NCBI GenBank assembly: GCA_036924085.1
Contig: JAVGWX010000025.1
Span: 31,197,921-31,261,920, forward strand
From: Ariolimax columbianus
Taxonomy: Eukaryota > Mollusca > Gastropoda > Stylommatophora > Arionidae
DNA length: 64,000 nucleotides
Reading direction: 5' to 3'
This document shows, one piece after another, positions 32,090-43,396 of this stretch (positions are counted from its first letter, which is position 1; every line of letters starts with the position of its first letter). A program made the position numbers and the translations under genes. Under the pieces are notes generated by a model. That model did no database searches and had not been told where the DNA came from. It saw only the letters and a list, made by a program, of their open reading frames with translations.

Positions 32090-32433
32090 AGTTGTGTCGC
32101 TAGTTTACCGCTTGGCTGTGATATTTGTACCTTTTGGTCCGGCACATCTGTCTTCTGCAGGAGCATTACCAGTAATTGTTGTTTGCGAATGCCCTCAATA
32201 AGTAGGTAATTCTTTTGTGCGCCCTGAAGAGGATGTTAAATGGCGGGATGCAGTAGCTTTCCTCACATCCCGAGCATGCTGATGGTGGAACAGGGTCCTC
32301 CATGCGATTGTGCTATGCTTGGCTTCATCTGCATGTTGCTCACTACTACAGGGATCACGTCGATCCCTCATCTTGTAAGCCAGGCTGCCATGAAAACAGC
32401 TCATTTCCAGGAAAGGCTGTGAGGGTCTTGTCC
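32090..32433 (-). mobile_element. SINE-E copy 1
   Basis: On the minus strand the element shares its 5' two thirds with 42519-42810 (GGCAGCCT, GTAGTGAGCA, GATGAAGCCAAGC, CAGGGCGCACAAAA). Its 3' part (CAGATGTGCCGGACCAAAAG, GCCAAGCGGTAAACTAGCG) matches the central domain and 3' half of SINE-A. The 5' end is extended by the tandem array next to it. Confidence 0.75.
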
Positions 32434-32784
32434 AGTATATTTTTCCTGACCCTGACTAACATGTCTGATCAGTATATTTTTCCTGACCCTGACTAACATG
32501 TCTGATCAGTATATTTTTCCTGACCCTGACTAACATGTCTGATCAGTATATTTTTCCTGACCCTGACTAACATGTCTGATCAGTATATTTTTCCTGACCC
32601 TGACTAATATGTCTGATCAGTATATTTTTCCTGACCCTGACTAACATGTCTGATCAATATATTTTTCCTGACCCTGACTAACATGTCTGATCAGTATATT
32701 TTTCCTGACCCTGACTAACATGTCTGATCAGTATATTTTTCCTGACCCTGACTAACATGTCTGATCAGTATATTTTTCCTGACC
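32434..32784 (-). repeat. Tandem array, nine to ten units of 37 bp
   Basis: The unit CCTGACCCTGACTAACATG followed by TCTGATCAGTATATTTTT repeats with very few differences. The other SINE-E copy has the unit once (GATCAGATAACGTTAGTCAGG on the + strand at 42525), so the array is an expansion of the SINE-E 5' end. There are no unique spacers; it is not a CRISPR array. Confidence 0.95.
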
Positions 32785-32799
32785 AGTCTTCCTTCTCAT

Positions 32800-34010
32800 T
32801 ACCTGTAAGTTAAACAGGGCTGTGTGCTGGTCGCAACCCTCTTTAGCATGGTATTTGCAGCCACATTTTCTTTTGCAACACATGACTGATACAAATCAGA
32901 TCCCGGCAGCTGTTCACTCTGAAGCATCTACGGTCCCTCACAAAGGTGAATGAAGCAACTGTCTTAGATCTCATCTTTCCTGATGACTGTGACATTAACA
33001 GAAAGGACATGCAAGCAACAATAATAACTGTGTGCACTAACGCTAAACACCAAGAAAATGGAGGTAATGTCTCTACCTACCACAAACCAATCATCACGGT
33101 GCATGGCCTCGAGTATAAGCAGTACTTTACTTTGAAAGTCCCCTCACCAGCGAAACGAATATTGACTCTTAGGTCCACAACAGAATTGTCATGGAGTGTG
33201 CTGCTTCTGTAAGACTGAGCAAACTTTAGGTAAATCAGCAATGAATCAGTGTTGCCACCAAGATAAGTTTTCATTGTGCTGTTGTGCTAACCACCTGTGG
33301 CGAAATGGTTAAGCCGTCTGCCTCATGATCAGGTGGTGTGGGTTCAACTCCGGACTCCGCCGTCTTTTTCACGGGTGCTTGATGCGGAGTCCCCTGCATC
33401 TCGTAGTCGCTCCCTAGTCGTCTTGTCCTTGACTTGTCACTGGGGTCGGGCGGTATGTGATGAGAGAGTGAGGATAAAAAGTAGCGCAGTTAATCCTTAC
33501 TAAAAATAGCCATAACAAAATTAATTATGCCATCATTGTCTACGATCGACGGCGACCTTTTACCTTTTGTTAACCACCCTTTTGTACGCATCCAAAACAT
33601 AGACAGGCATGTCAGGAAACTTAATCATTTCCATGTAAACTGTATCTGCAGACTGCTCAGGATTGGGTGGCGTGACAGAGTGCCCAACTCTGTAGTTCTC
33701 AGCAGGTCGAGACTCTCTGGCATACTTACACTGTTGCAGATAGCCCAGATCAGATTGACTGGGCATGTTATTTGCATGTCAGATGAGTATCTCGCTAAAC
33801 AACTGTTGTTTGGTGAGCTCAGGACAGGACAGTGCTTGCAGGGGGGACAAAAGAAACGATACAAAGACATTCTAAAAGTTTATTTGAATAGGTTCTCCAT
33901 CAATGTTGGTAGCTGCCTGAGAGCTACTTGCTACAAACTTTTCAGCCTGACACATTGCCATCACACATGGTGCTCACACCGCTGAGCAGAGAACCATTAT
34001 AAAGGCGCAG
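32800..34010 (+). pseudogene. LINE-III-type remnant, split by SINE-D
   Basis: Begins with QGCVLVATLFSMVF near 32818 (palm motif), then a damaged FxDD region near 32980 (LIFPDDCDINR), then STKKTEVM-like sequence near 33050. After the SINE comes HVRKLNHFHVNCICRLLRIGWRDRVPN at 33610-33690, IRLTGHVICMSDEYLAKQLLFGEL, and GGQKKRYKDILK to about 34000. Degenerate, in the intron between exons A and B. Confidence 0.82.
33295..33565 (+). mobile_element. SINE-D copy 1
   Basis: tRNA-like head with A box TGGCGAAATGGTTAAGC and B box GGTTCAACTCC, followed by GGGTGCTTGATGCGGAGTCC, AGTGAGGATAAAAAG and a 3' GCCATCATTGTCTACGATCG. Matches 60452-60726. An imperfect TSD (TGCTAACCAC and TGTTAACCACC) flanks it. Confidence 0.88.
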
Positions 34011-34115
34011 GAAAAGTGAACTGCATGAAAGGACAATGCAAGTCAACTCATTTACTAATGCTGTTGATGTGAGTCCTACATGTGGTAGAGTTTGTCAATC
34101 TCAGATTGAAATGTG

Positions 34116-34373
34116 GTGACTGCGTGGGCTAGGGGTTAAGTGACATGGCTCACAATCCGAAGGAGTTGGGTTCGATCTCCATTACAACACCGGTCATTAT
34201 CCCGGGGCAAAAAAAACCTTAGAAAATGCAGGAGGAAGCAGACCCTTACATAAAATGCATGACGAAGTCAGATGCACTGGGCTGACAGGTGCCAAATCAA
34301 ACCACAGTGCAACGCACACCGCCTTTGGGAATAGAAAAATAACGCTAATGCCATTAACAAAAAATAAAAAGTG
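34116..34373 (+). mobile_element. SINE-B copy, diverged
   Basis: A box GTGGGCTAGGGGTTAAGTG, B box GGTTCGATCTCC, central domain GACGAAGTCAGATG and an A-rich end. The flanks TTGAAATGTG and TTGGAATGTG form a TSD with one mismatch. One of the most diverged SINE-B copies here. Confidence 0.85.
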
Positions 34374-34596
34374 TTGGAATGTGCTGTTATATCTGAATAA
34401 CATATCTGACGCTTTCACCATCTTTGCTTGTGATGGATAACTAACATTGTAAAAACTATGATTACCTTGTACAAACTCATTACATTATACTTCACATATA
34501 TTCCAGCACACTTTATTTATATTAGAGAAAAATAAAAAAGCTTGACTTTAAGTGTTCTGAAATTGTTGACTTATTTGTGTTTTCTATTCTTCCTAG

Positions 34597-34705
34597 TCAT
34601 CAGAAACAGATCATTCATACTGTCACAGAAACCAAACCAGAAAACTGGGGGGACTGTAAGCCAGATGGTGAATCAACACAGATAAAACAGGACCTAGATT
34701 ATCAA
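34597..34705 (+). CDS. Zinc-finger gene unit 2, exon B
   Basis: 109-bp exon between the acceptor TATTCTTCCTAG and the donor GTATAT. One base completes the Ser codon from exon A and 36 codons follow without a stop (starts HQKQIIHTVTETK, ends IKQDLDYQ). It ends in phase 0 and joins exon C at 39545 in frame. The peptide is polar, has one Trp and one Cys, and contains IKQD, which fits a SUMOylation consensus. No known domain. No second copy was found in the window: unit 1 does not show it upstream of its exon C, and unit 3 is cut by the window edge. The exon is supported by phase agreement on both sides, not by a paralogue. Confidence 0.68.
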
Positions 34706-34944
34706 GTATATATACAATATATATTCATCATCATTTTCCCTTTTCGCTCCAACCAAATCATATGGCCAATGTTACAGCTGGTCACCACACAAGAAGCATG
34801 TATCCACTTTCAGTGGTTGCTTCTATAGCAATGCTTTTACGTGATAGGATTGTTAGCCCCATGCACAACTTGCTTTAGTTATAATTGACATCATGCTAGT
34901 AAGGTATATAGACAGACACCTTATCTTCATGCACTTATAAATCT

Positions 34945-35665
34945 GGCAAAGATGGCGCCATAACTGGCTGCGAGTCTACATTTCTCTACTGTTTTGGATC
35001 ATTATGGATGCCGCTAGACCACGGATTTGCCTGGAATTCACACTAGTCGACGACTTACAATTGTGTTCACTGAAACGTGGTGTTGTTTTCTGCCTGGACT
35101 TGTTATTTTGTTCTTTTTTTGTGATTTCTTCCATCAGTTTATCCTGGTCTGGACGCCGGCTGAATGGCACTTCGCTTATACCTGTGACGTATTTCACGGG
35201 TTAGTTCTGCCGGTTCACCTTCGCGAATTTGGCGTGTGGGAATTTTAGATGCTACTATGATGAGTTCAATACAGCTGCGGAGAGATGCCAGACCCACTCA
35301 CACGCTGAGTGTTGTCCATACGACCTCTTGTGGTTATCGAAAAGGCACGACAAACTGCGTTAGATGCCTTCCAACCTTTCTACCCTGCGGGTTACATGTT
35401 TACCATTACGGAAAGGCTTCGGTGGTAACCCTGAGGCAAAATCTGCATCCTATGCTATCTCCAGTCGTCTCGATGAATGTCTTGCCACTGGCAAAAAGGT
35501 AACTTAGGCTCTGTGAGTGAGGTTGACAAAAGGCGCAGTTTCGTCCTCACTTTAATCCAAATCACCGCGCAAGTCACCCATTTCAGCGGACACAGCAAGA
35601 GATACGACTGTCCACACGGCTGAACAAAGAGAGTGGTCTTCATCACTTGTGATGGACAACTATTA
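34945..35665 (-). repeat. Repeat-F, copy 2 (inverted relative to copy 1)
   Basis: Nearly identical to 2045-2845 on the opposite strand. At its left edge it reads GGCAAAGATGGCGCCATAAC; at its right edge it ends with GTCTTCATCACTTGTGATGG. Frames are broken in both copies in the same way, so the family as amplified was already non-coding or its reading frame is not obvious. It lies in the intron between exons B and C. Confidence 0.75.
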
Positions 35666-35669
35666 TCTT

Positions 35670-36269
35670 GATGTGATCTCATGGCATAATGTGTGTCCAA
35701 TACTCGTGTAAAGCAGTCACACATTAGGTTCTATTTCAGCAGGATCTATCCCCAGATGGAAACAGAGAAGGAGTTCAGTTATTAGGAGCAAAACAGAAGT
35801 AAAGACATGGAGTGTGCTAGAATAGAGAACACAAACAGGAGTATTGGTAAACAATAACAGATTTGATGTATTCTGTAGGATCAGAACCAATTGTGCCCCA
35901 GTGACCTGAAAAGTTATACCAGTGGTATCATAGATCCTCCAAAGCCAGACAGGTTGAAGTGTATGGGCCAGACTAAGCAGAGACACATTCTTGTTGCGTT
36001 ACAGACAAAGGACAGTAAAGGTTTAGGGAAAGTAGACCTGGTTGAAACACCAGTTTAAATCAGGTGCCCCAGGCCACATTAATGAAACAGTGCAACATGA
36101 TTTTTTGCTACATGAGGATGTCACAAATAAAGAATTAACAGCACAGTGCTCATCCTGTGATATACCACTAGACTTTCTAATATGGAAATAAAGAGCTCCA
36201 ACTGCATAGTAGTTCAGAAATATGAGTATATTAAGATATGGATAATAGAAGAGATGAGAAATTGATACT
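35670..36269. other. No recognisable gene
   Basis: Intron sequence; short ORFs only, no copies seen elsewhere in the window. Confidence 0.4.
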
Positions 36270-36279
36270 AATCTATACC

Positions 36280-36440
36280 TTCTTCTGCGTTCATTCACAA
36301 TCTACCGCTACCAAGCCCTGAACAGAGCTTTAAATATAGCAGGATGTAGTCTGGAGAACAGAATCTATTGTGTCAGTAGTTTACAGCTTGACTGCAATAT
36401 TTCTACATTTTGGTTCTGACACATCCGTCTTTGGCAGGGA
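36280..36440 (-). mobile_element. SINE-A-like copy, 5'-truncated, TSD AATCTATACC
   Basis: A 161-bp piece containing the SINE-A 3' half and central domain, ending in (GAA)n after an ACGC variant (TTCTTCTGCGTTC on the + strand). A perfect 10-bp TSD lies at 36270-36279 and 36441-36450. Truncation at the 5' side with a TSD shows insertion by target-primed reverse transcription. Confidence 0.9.
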
Positions 36441-36450
36441 AATCTATACC

Positions 36451-36769
36451 AAATAAATAGGCCAGATGATAAACCAAGCTTCTACTTCTTAAGGTAGCAC
36501 ATAACCTCCACTCCAGAGATATAGCCTTCTCCACAGAGAATATCCACCATAAAATAGCTATATATACGTGTCTCAGTGAGCTATGCCGGCAGTAATGTAT
36601 GTTCCTAGAAGGGCTACCCATGACGGACAGGTCACTGCAGAGGGGCCATACAATGACTGACTACAGCCGGGTGGTGCTCAAGAGTGTAGGAAGACAGACC
36701 ACCTAGGAGAGGAAAATCTACACACGGTTTGGGCAGATGGAGCTCGCAACCCAGGAGGGCGGGACAACT
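36451..36769. other. No recognisable gene
   Basis: Unassigned intron sequence between a SINE-A fragment and a LINE-II copy. Confidence 0.4.
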
Positions 36770-36869
36770 GGTAGATAAAGTTTAATGTAGATAAAGGTAC
36801 AGTCATCCACATGGGTAGATTCAATCTGAAATATATTTGTAGGATGGGAAAGAACAATATCAAGTGCCT

Positions 36870-37596
36870 TGTCGGTTGACATTGGCGATCATGTACTTTC
36901 ATTTCCTCTTAACATGTGTGTCAATTATGATTTCCGTTGTTGATCACCTCCCATGCCATGCTTTCAAGCTGTCCAGTATATTTTTTTTCATTGCTTCACT
37001 ATGTCACTCTTGCCAGCGATTCTGCCTGTTGTCACCGTGTGTTCCAACCTGTCTCTTCTCATGACATGCACAAAAAAGGATGACTCCGTTGTCCTGACTT
37101 TTGCCATAAACTGCCTTTGTGTCTCTGCTTTCTCAAGAACCACGTTATTTGATTTCTTTGCAGTCCATAAAACTGTCAACATTCTTCTGCAAAACCACAT
37201 TTCCGTTGCCTCCAATGATCCATGCCGATTGTCCATAACTCGCTGCTGTATGTCAGTACTGATTCCATGTAGCATAAAAAAAAACACTCTTCCTTACATC
37301 CAGTCAAATGCTTTTGTTGCACAGGATTCCCCTCATACTCTGGAGGACTGATTTTTCATTTGCTATTCTGTTGTTTATTACATAAGTGCATCTCCCATTA
37401 AAACTGATTTTGGTTCAAATTATTTAAATGTTTGTACTTGTTTTAGTTCTGTCTCATTCACCTTTATACAGCAATTTGTAGATTTGTGTTTTTTAGTTAC
37501 CACCATTACTTATGATTTCTTTTGATTTGAGCTGAGGCCTTTATTTTCGTTTTGAAGAACTACCATGTTGACCAATTCTATTAAATCTGACTCATT
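36870..37596 (-). pseudogene. LINE-III-type C-terminal fragment inserted in LINE-II
   Basis: Minus-strand ORF 37287-36988 reads LEATEMWFCRRMLTVLW, FMAKVRTTESSFFVHVMRRD and LEHTVTTGRIAGK, the conserved C-terminal block of many non-LTR elements. It is the only non-LINE-II sequence between the two parts of the interrupted LINE-II. No clear TSD. Confidence 0.7.
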
Positions 37597-37610
37597 ACAT
37601 TAGGAAGATA

Positions 37611-38781
37611 GAAAACTAAAGGGACCTAGGGGTTCTAATAGATCATAAAGGTAAGGTGGGAGAAAACTAAAGGGACCTAAGGGTTATAATAGATCATACA
37701 GGTAAGGTGGGAGAAAACTAGAGGGACCTAGGGATTATAATAGATCATACAGGTAAGGTGGGAGAAAACTAAAGGGACCTAGGGGTTCTAATAGATCATA
37801 CAGGTAAGGTGGGGGAAAACTAAAGGGACCTAGGGGTTAAAATAGATCATACAGGTAAGGTGGGAGAAAACTAAAGGGACCTAGGGGTTATAATAGATCA
37901 TACAGGTAAGGTGGGAGAAAACTAAAGAGATCTAGGGGTTCTAATAGATCATACAGGTAAGGTGGGAGAAAACTAAAGGGACCTAGGGGTTCTAATAGAT
38001 CATACAGGTAAGGTGGGAGAAAACTAAAGGGACCTAGGGGTTCTAATATATTATACAGGTAAGGTGGGAGAAAACTAAAGGGACCTAGGGGTTCTAATAG
38101 ATCATACAGGTAAGGTGGGAGAAAACTAAAGGGACCTAGGGGTTATAATAGATCAAATAGGTAAGGTGGGAGAAAACTAAAGGGGCCTAGGGGTTCTAAT
38201 AGATCATACAGGTAATGTGGGAGAAAACTAAAGGGACCTAGGGGTTCTAATAGATCATACAGGTAAGGTGGGAGAAAACTAAAGGGACCTAGGGGTTCTA
38301 ATAGATCATACAGGTAAGGTTGGAGAAAACTAAAGGGACCTAGGGGTTCTAATAGATCATACAGGTAAGGTGGGAGAAAACTAAAGGGACCTAGGGGTTA
38401 TAATAGATCATACAGGTAATGTGGGAGAAAACTAAGGGGACCTAGGGGTTCTAATAGATCATACAGGTAAGGTGGGAGAAAACTAAAGGGACCTAGGGGT
38501 TCTAATAGATCATACAGGTAAGGTTGGAGAAAACTAAAGGGACCTAGGGGTTCTAATAGATCATACAGGTAAGGTGGGAGAAAACTAAAGGGACCTAGGG
38601 GTTAAAATAGATCATACAGGTAAGGTGGGAGAAAACTAAAGGGACCTAGGGGTTGTAATAGATCATACAGGTAAGGTGGGAGAAAACTAAAGGGAACTAG
38701 GGGTTATAATAGACTATACAGGTAAGGTTGGAGAAAACTAAAGGGACCTAGGGGTTATAATAAATCATACAGGTAATGTGG
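37611..38781 (+). repeat. Minisatellite, about 23 units of 51 bp, inside LINE-II coding sequence
   Basis: The unit comprises GAAAACTAAAGGGACCTAGG, then GGTTCTAATAGATCATACAG and GTAAGGTGGGA. It corresponds to the LINE-II codons for RDLGxIIDHTGKV. 51 bp equals 17 codons, so the array stays in frame with its host, although each unit carries a TAA stop. Units differ by a few substitutions. It lies in the intron between exons B and C. Confidence 0.96.
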
Positions 38782-39195
38782 GTGAGCAAGTCTAGGTAGC
38801 AAATGAAATGTTAGGTATGAAAGACAGAAATATTAACAAAAGGACCATGTCTTGAAAAGAGAAGAATTCATGTGATTTAATTCAGGTTTATAAGATAATC
38901 AAGGGAAAGGAAAAATTAGACCATACCAAGTTTTTCAAAATTCAGCCAGCTACAAGAACAAGAGGGCATAGCTACAAATTAGTGAAAGATAGGTCCAAAT
39001 TAGATATTAAGAAGTTTTTTTTAGTCAGAGAGTGATGAATGCTTGAAATGCATTGCCATAGGAAATAGTGCTGGTAGGGTCAGTTAATGCATCGTAGAAT
39101 TATTGTATGCACATAGTTATTTTTAGATCAAGTGAACTAGAACAAACTGGTTGTATACAGACTCTGCAGAGTCTTCTAAATTAATTTAAAGAAGG

Positions 39196-39544
39196 TAAGT
39201 TTTATTCATTATTGAACATTTTCATTTATGGAATATTTTGGGGGTCTGCTGCAACAAAAGATAATTAAAGGGGATCCATGGTTAAAAACTAGTCATAAAT
39301 AGATAAATTGTGTCTCATTATCTTTAGATTGTAATTTTAGCTCAATTTATTTAATAGTTTTTTTTAATATGCAGAAACTATTTGACGTACAGAGTTACAC
39401 TGCTTGTTATGGACTGAAATCAATAATTCTGCAGAAACAAGATATAGCCTAGTACAATGAAGTCTCTAACACTTTATCCCTGCCAGCAGTATCTGCTATG
39501 GGACGACCTTATTTTGGCATGTATTGGGTGTTGATCTGTTTCAG
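39196..39544 (+). other. Intron upstream of exon C with conserved proximal part
   Basis: The last 100 bp (from TAGCCTAGTACAATGAAG to the acceptor CTGTTTCAG) align with the sequence in front of the unit 1 exon at 5680-5779. The rest is AT-rich and unassigned. Confidence 0.65.
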
Positions 39545-39656
39545 GTGCTTCATACGGATGGCCATGGTGACGGTGTCGACATTCAGAGCCAAGCCACAAG
39601 AAATGTAGACGGAATGGTATCAGCGGATATGCTTGGTTCACATGACAGTAATGAAG
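39545..39656 (+). CDS. Zinc-finger gene unit 2, exon C
   Basis: 112-bp exon from the acceptor GATCTGTTTCAG to the donor GTATATT. Starts in phase 0 (VLHTDGHGDGVDIQSQ) and ends with one base that completes an Asp codon with AC at 43397. Unit 1 has the same exon at 5780-5903, twelve bases longer and in the same frame. The conserved middle (VDIQSQATRN) and end (MVSADMLGSHDSNE) show purifying constraint on the peptide. Acidic, no known domain. Confidence 0.83.
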
Positions 39657-40520
39657 GTATATTAGTCTTCTATGTTCAGTCTATTTGGTCATGCTAGATC
39701 TGTAATCTCTTCGCAAGGATGAAGTCCACAGTCCTCTCCAGATCCGGGTGGCAGCCCTACAGCTTCTGTATCATCTCGGCTTCCTCTTGCCGGGTTTGAC
39801 ATTGTAGGTCTCTGTATATTGGGTAGTCCTGTAGGATGGGTTCTCAGGCCTGGTCTCCATTTCCACATGGGCAGTCACTTGTGTGGTATATTATTCAGTT
39901 ATATCTTCTTTATACACTTCATCATTATCCCTTCCCCTTTTTTGTTCCATGCAAAACAAAGAGCCATTACTCCAGCCCCACCCGCCCACTTTCCCCTCCC
40001 TACAGGATGCTTGTATCTGAGAACTTGTCTAGTCGATTTTAATAGCAATAGTTTTACATCCTGAAGTTGCTAGCTTCATACACAACCTTCATCAACCAGC
40101 TGCTACAATGTAGTTGAAAGTGATCATTTTTTGTAGCTGGTTTCTGTGACATTTTTTTTTTCATGCCAGGTGCTACTCATGTGGTTTATATACAGTAAAA
40201 TGACTTGACTTAGTTACTCCTCTTCTACCATGGAGTGTAGAGTTTTCTACCATGAGATATAGATCCTAATTTTCTTTTCCTTGAGGCGTATAGTTTATCC
40301 AGGATATGGTAGCCAGATCCACATCAATCAAATGTTGACATGAAATAATGTGGCGGCTAGTTCTCTGTGAAGTGCACAATTTTATTTATTTGGGAAGTTA
40401 ACTTTGACTAATATGAAGGAACAATAAAATATGTTAGTGCCAGAATGTTTGCTTTCAACTCAGTATGTTCAATATAGAACTTGTCAGTATTCAGTATTTG
40501 GCAAGGGACAAAAATGAGAA
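39657..40520 (+). other. Unit 2 intron, partly paralogous to 5904-6050 and 8328-8650
   Basis: Contains the empty site of the unit 1 LINE-I insertion near 40010. A segment at 39680-39890 is extra relative to unit 1 and looks like LINE C-terminal sequence on the minus strand (GNGDQA-like). Confidence 0.6.
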
Positions 40521-40529
40521 TGTTCAACT

Positions 40530-40670
40530 CTAATTGCCGATGTGGATTTCAGGGAAGAAGGAAAAGTCCAAATATAACCATTCAAGCATATAGTAAAAGC
40601 TGACCAAGTGTGGATTAAGCAACCTCTTCATGTAAAACAGTGCTACAGAAACCAGCACTGTGAGAGTTTC
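40530..40670 (+). repeat. Unclassified dispersed repeat (pair with 26275-26420)
   Basis: Shares AACCATTCAAGCATATAG, TAGTAAAAGCTGACC and CTCTTCATGTAAAACA with the other copy. Confidence 0.6.
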
Positions 40671-40957
40671 CAGAGCTTTGATACAAGATTCCTGTCTGGT
40701 CAGAGAATGCTGTGACAGCCTTATGCTTTGTATGGAGCAAAATTAGAATAAGAAGATTCAACACTAATGTCTAACACAATCAGTCTGACTATATGACTGG
40801 GAAACATGGACATGTAACTTGCAGATTATCATTTTCAAATTGAGGTCAAGTTGATAAAGTAGAACCAGATAGGGCATACCTTCAGGAAGTCAATACACAT
40901 TTTAGAACATATATATTGAAGAAGACTAATGTCTGGTCAGGCACAACATGCTGATCA

Positions 40958-42518
40958 TTTTCTTCTTCTTACGCTGTCAAACGTCAACCTGTATTTGCTC
41001 GAAGAAAGCAGTGGTCATCCTGAGGCTGTCGACACTGCCATAGAGCTTGTCTAGTGTTGCCACTGGTGATGGCCACATGTGCTTTCTCTGGTCCTCGTAT
41101 GTCGGGCAGTTTTGCAGCAGATGTTCAGCGGTCTTTTTCCTGGTACCACAAGTACATTTGTCAGTGCCACCTATCTTCAGTTTATTGAATAGGTGGTACC
41201 TCAGTCTGTTGTGGCCTGTACGGAGTCTGAAGACCACGACCTGCACTCTTCTGTTCAATTGGTAATAGGCATCATTTTTTGTGTAGCCAGTATGTTGTTT
41301 CCTATTTGGCCATGTATCTGGCCCTGATAAGCCTTTTGGACTCTTCGTAGGTCACACTAGAATCTGGTTCTGGTAGTCTTGCATCTTCTTTTGCCAGTCT
41401 GTCTGCCTCCTCGTTGCCTTGGATGTTACAGTTGGATGGAAGCCACTGTACCACTACTCTTTTTGGTGCGGACTGCTGGAATAGTTGACAGAGTACTGCT
41501 CTTAAATCATTAAGTTCAGTATTTTTAGTGCTGTGACTATGGCCAGGGCATCTATAAATAGGACTATCTGGCTTTCATTTCTTTTACCTGTCAGCATTGC
41601 TTTTACTGCAGCCCTCAGTGCCTCTGCCTCCGCTCTGAAATTGCTTGAGAATTTTCCAGTTGCCACTGACAGTGTTATTTTTCTACCATTTGTTAGGCTC
41701 AGGAATACCCCTGCCCCTTCGTTCTGTGTAGTGTTTGTTACAGAACCGTCGGTATATGCATGGGTCCAGTCCATGTTTGGGTAGTGTTTTGCTATGTACC
41801 GCAGGGTTATGTCTCTTCTTTCTTTTTCAGTCTGGATGTTCTTGTTTCCAATACCTGGTTTATTTTCTAACACCTCAGGAATGATATGCTTCTTCCATGT
41901 GGGTTTGCGTACAGTAGGGATGGGCTTTGGTATTGTTACAGTGTTCATAGGGTCTTCGCTCATCTTTGCTTTGGCTATTTCTACAAAGTTTCTCCGCTTT
42001 AGTTTCCCATTTAAAATCTATTTAGTCTCCTCTGATGCATTGGATGGTCTGTCAGTCTTCTGAGTATCTCTGATTGCAGTTTGGCTCTGCAGTCTCTTCT
42101 GTGGGTCATGGATTGCAGATTTGTAATCTATTCAAGTTCTCCAATTGACGTTGACTTCATGCCTCCTGTTATAACTCTCATGGCTTGGTTTTGAAGTTTG
42201 CTAATTTTATCAAAGTTCGCCTTTTGCTGCTGTTGTCCATGCCGCAATGCCATACTCGAGAATTGGTCTCACTCTTCCAGTGAACAGTTTCTTTAGTATT
42301 CTTTCGTCTGCTCCACAGCTTGTGCCAGCAAGTTTCCTCGTGATTGCCATTCTTTGTCTGGCTCTCGTTCGGTTTCTCTCAATCTGACTTTTCTATGTCA
42401 TGCGCCGATCAAATGTGACTCCCAGGTAGTTTGGGTTGTCGTTTGGCCGCAGATATTTGCCGTTAAGACCTATTTTGGTGTTCTGGGGTTTATTTGAAAG
42501 CGAGAATATGGTACACAT
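40958..42518 (-). pseudogene. LINE-I insertion, 5'-truncated, several lesions
   Basis: Ends in (GAA)n at 40958-40970 with the IQVDV subfamily C-terminus. The RNase H part (41963-41502) is open and has TDGS and RAEAEAL, but a deletion and frameshifts occur between it and the C-terminal ORF at 41258-40977, and in the RT thumb near 42010-42130 and 42225. The TSD CATGCTGATCA / CATACTGATCA (one mismatch) lies at 40947-40957 and 42519-42529. It inserted next to or into the SINE-E. Confidence 0.9.
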
Positions 42519-42810
42519 CATACTGATCAGATAACGTTAGTCAGGGTCAGGCAAAATATACGGGCCAAGACCCTCACCTTGGCTTCCTCGTAGCCCACCA
42601 TGGAAACAGGCTGTTTTCATGGCAGCCTAGCCAATGGGGTGAGGGAGTGACGGGATTCCCGTAGTAGTGAGCAGCATGTGGATGAAGCCAAGCGTAGCAC
42701 AAACGCCTGGAGGACCCTGGTCCACTTCCATCAGCATGTTCGAGATGTGAGGAAAGCTACTTCAACCTACCACTTAACCTATTTTTCAGGGCGCACAAAA
42801 TAGTAAAACT
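42519..42810 (+). mobile_element. SINE-E copy 2
   Basis: Matches the minus strand of 32130-32460 (GTTTTCATGGCAGCCTAGCC, AGCAGCATGTGGATGAAGCC, TCAGGGCGCACAAAATAG). Its 3' central-domain part is missing or diverged beyond 42810. It carries one copy of the 37-bp unit that is amplified in copy 1. Confidence 0.75.
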
Positions 42811-43396
42811 ATTCATTGTAAGCATTCACAACAACCACCACATAAATACTGAATTAGATCATGAATGAGAAGAGTAGTGGGAAGAGGCCAAAGAATACCT
42901 GGCTGGGAAAAGTGGAAAAAGATAACCAGTCAACTGGAATATCCTGGGTTGGACTAAAAAAAAGACATGAATTAGTAGAGAGCAACCATTGCAGTCCTGT
43001 TTCAAAGGGAGCTAGAATGAGTAACTGAAGTCAAGTAGTTTTCTACACATGGTATTCATGGCGAACTGTTTTGTGATGTAAGGTTCTCTGTTAAGGATTG
43101 AGAAGATTTTTGGTTTCTGTTTACCTTGTTGTCTAAGATGTAGTCCATTGTACTGTTTTTGTGTCTTATAGTGCACATATTTTTTTAATGGGTTTTCTTC
43201 CTTTGTTTTTTCATGAATTCAAACACATAAAATATGGGTAAAGTACTTCATAAAGACTGCTATTTCAGCTTAGTAATCTAATAAATGATTTGCCGAGTAG
43301 GATGATGGGTTTGGTGCATCATGCCATGTTATTGCTTGTATAAAGGTGTTCAGTTGTACTTTATGATTGTCATAGCCAAATGTTTTCATATTTCAG
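42811..43396 (+). other. End of the unit 2 intron before the finger exon
   Basis: From about 43065 it aligns with unit 1 (11290-11460 and 12595-12820), ending in the acceptor CATATTTCAG at 43396. The LINE-II of unit 1 is absent. Confidence 0.7.

Larger units (their letters stand above)
36770..39195 (+). pseudogene. LINE-II copy interrupted by LINE-III and expanded by a minisatellite
   Basis: The LINE-II C-terminal half begins with DKFNVDKGTVIHMG at about 36777, is cut at about 36868 by a minus-strand LINE-III fragment, resumes at about 37597 (RKIEN-like), passes into the 51-bp array, and continues from 38782 with VGEQV, RFxxDLIQVYKIIKG near 38870 and RTRGHSYKL to the 3' UTR GGTTGTATACAGACTCTG at about 39150-39167. 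It contains stops throughout. Confidence 0.85.

Noticed and set aside
32434..32784. CRISPR-like regular repeats (also 23153-23562 and 51136-51552)
   Set aside because: The units are contiguous with no unique spacers, the genome is animal, and each array can be derived from a retroelement or local sequence.
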